From Lunularia cruciata (taxonomy: Eukaryota; Streptophyta; Marchantiopsida; Lunulariales; Lunulariaceae), in NCBI GenBank assembly GCA_948567375.1, contig OX419762.1, positions 24,320,608-24,384,607 of the forward strand: DNA of 64,000 nucleotides, in the 5' to 3' direction. Under the pieces are notes generated by a model. That model had not been told where the DNA came from. It did not search any database and saw nothing but the letters and a program-made list of their open reading frames with translations. The position numbers and the translations under genes are program-made. Below are positions 63,349 to 64,000 of this stretch, piece by piece (the first letter of the stretch is position 1; each line of letters begins with the position of its first letter).

Positions 63349-64000
63349 TGAATACAAAGCTCCTTCCTCTATGTTGCCTCCGCTTCTTCCAAGTTGAACC
63401 AACGAGAGTGAAAGCTTCAAGGTCTTGAATGGTGTTTCCTTCATGTTCCAATGTCTCCACAAGATTGATCAGATCAACATCATCCCACACAGGTTTAGCG
63501 CTTGAGTACTTGGTATGTGTGAGCACATGAACATTCCAAAATAGCACTCAAAGAGTGTGGAATTGCTATGGGGTAGTTGACAACTTCATTAGGGTGATCA
63601 TAGCTCTATTGTCTCTCAAGTGCAACAAAACCTGCTTGTTGAGCCTCCTTCACTTTTGCTAATTCTCCCTTCTTTGCTTGACATTGGAGAGATGTGAGAT
63701 CAGGGTCCAACTAGATGCACCGCCCCTTCAGTATAGCCTTGTTATCCATCACTGCATTCCTTTGAGTTTCAGAGCCGAACCTCACCAAAATGCTTCTTGG
63801 TTGTGCATTTTTCTATCCCAATCTATATGCTTGTAGAATTTGAGGATCATGGACTCTCAAAGAACTTCCAATAAACTCACACACCTTGGTGTCTTCCTTC
63901 TCTACCTCGGGTAGACCTGAAATCCTCAGGTTCTTCATTCTCACTTGTTGGTTCTCCTTCTCAACCTCATGCTCTTGCAAGTTAAGTAAGAGATTTGAGC
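63349..64000 (-). mobile_element. LINE copy Q (ORF1 and endonuclease start)
   Basis: On the minus strand it enters the window in ORF1 (ENQQVRMKNLRISGLPEVEKE), passes RSILVRFGSETQRN, then TAG at 63568-63566, then HVLTHTKYSSAKPVWDD and NLVETLEHEGNTIQD, and stops near 63360 against the tail of copy P. It continues beyond the window. Confidence 0.8.

Overview
This window looks like intergenic DNA from a large, repeat-rich land-plant nuclear genome. The evidence is plant-type retrotransposons: Ty3/gypsy elements with a tRNA-iMet primer site (chromovirus-like) or tRNA-Asp-like sites (Tat/Athila, 'OTA' lineage), AT-rich sequence, and many nonsense changes of the C-to-T type. The LINE family present differs from the usual flowering-plant L1: its ORF1 has a coiled coil plus a Transposase_22-like domain and no zinc knuckle. 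A fern, gymnosperm or other non-flowering plant is therefore plausible, but that is only an inference. I found no host protein gene, tRNA, CRISPR array or operon. Essentially every base belongs to a nested retroelement.

The matrix is one LINE family in about 17 broken copies on both strands. Its organisation can be read by comparing copies: a 5' leader of diverged ~180-bp monomers; ORF1 (840 nt including the stop); an in-frame UAG; then, with no spacer and no AUG, an APE endonuclease, a reverse transcriptase (YADD) and a C-terminal CCHC; then a 3'UTR with a conserved hairpin and a tail of TTTCATTG-like repeats instead of poly(A).

Four larger insertions sit inside these LINEs. (1) 6210-11878 (+) is a Ty3 chromovirus-like element with a complete 5' LTR and only a stub of the 3' LTR; it lies in LINE copy E with a 5-bp target duplication. 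(2) 13935-21475 (+) is a Ty3 OTA element with both LTRs, in the same LINE copy. (3) 25299-29081 (-) is a solo LTR of 3,783 bp with a perfect ATAGG duplication. A shorter relative lies at 42864-44769. (4) 47036-62114 (-) is a 3'-truncated OTA element of that same giant-LTR family, with a tRNA-Asp-type primer site, gag, protease and part of RT. Its 5' LTR is itself split by a second copy of the element-2 family (54069-61128, +). The order of events at the right end is therefore LINE, then giant-LTR element, then Ty3.

The most unusual points are: (a) the ~3.1-kb U3 of the giant LTR encodes a long protein (globular N-terminus, acidic linker, long coiled coil) in two independent copies, an arrangement resembling an accessory gene carried in an LTR; (b) the LINE has ORF1 and ORF2 in one frame separated only by a UAG, retained in 6 of 7 copies across two subfamilies and followed by CAA-UUC in four; (c) the LINE 5' leader is a diverged 180-bp tandem array; (d) a full-length 5S rRNA-derived copy is embedded between LINE fragments; and (e) a fold-back palindrome sits exactly at a LINE orientation switch. 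All coding regions seen are interrupted by stops or frameshifts, so they are annotated as relics.
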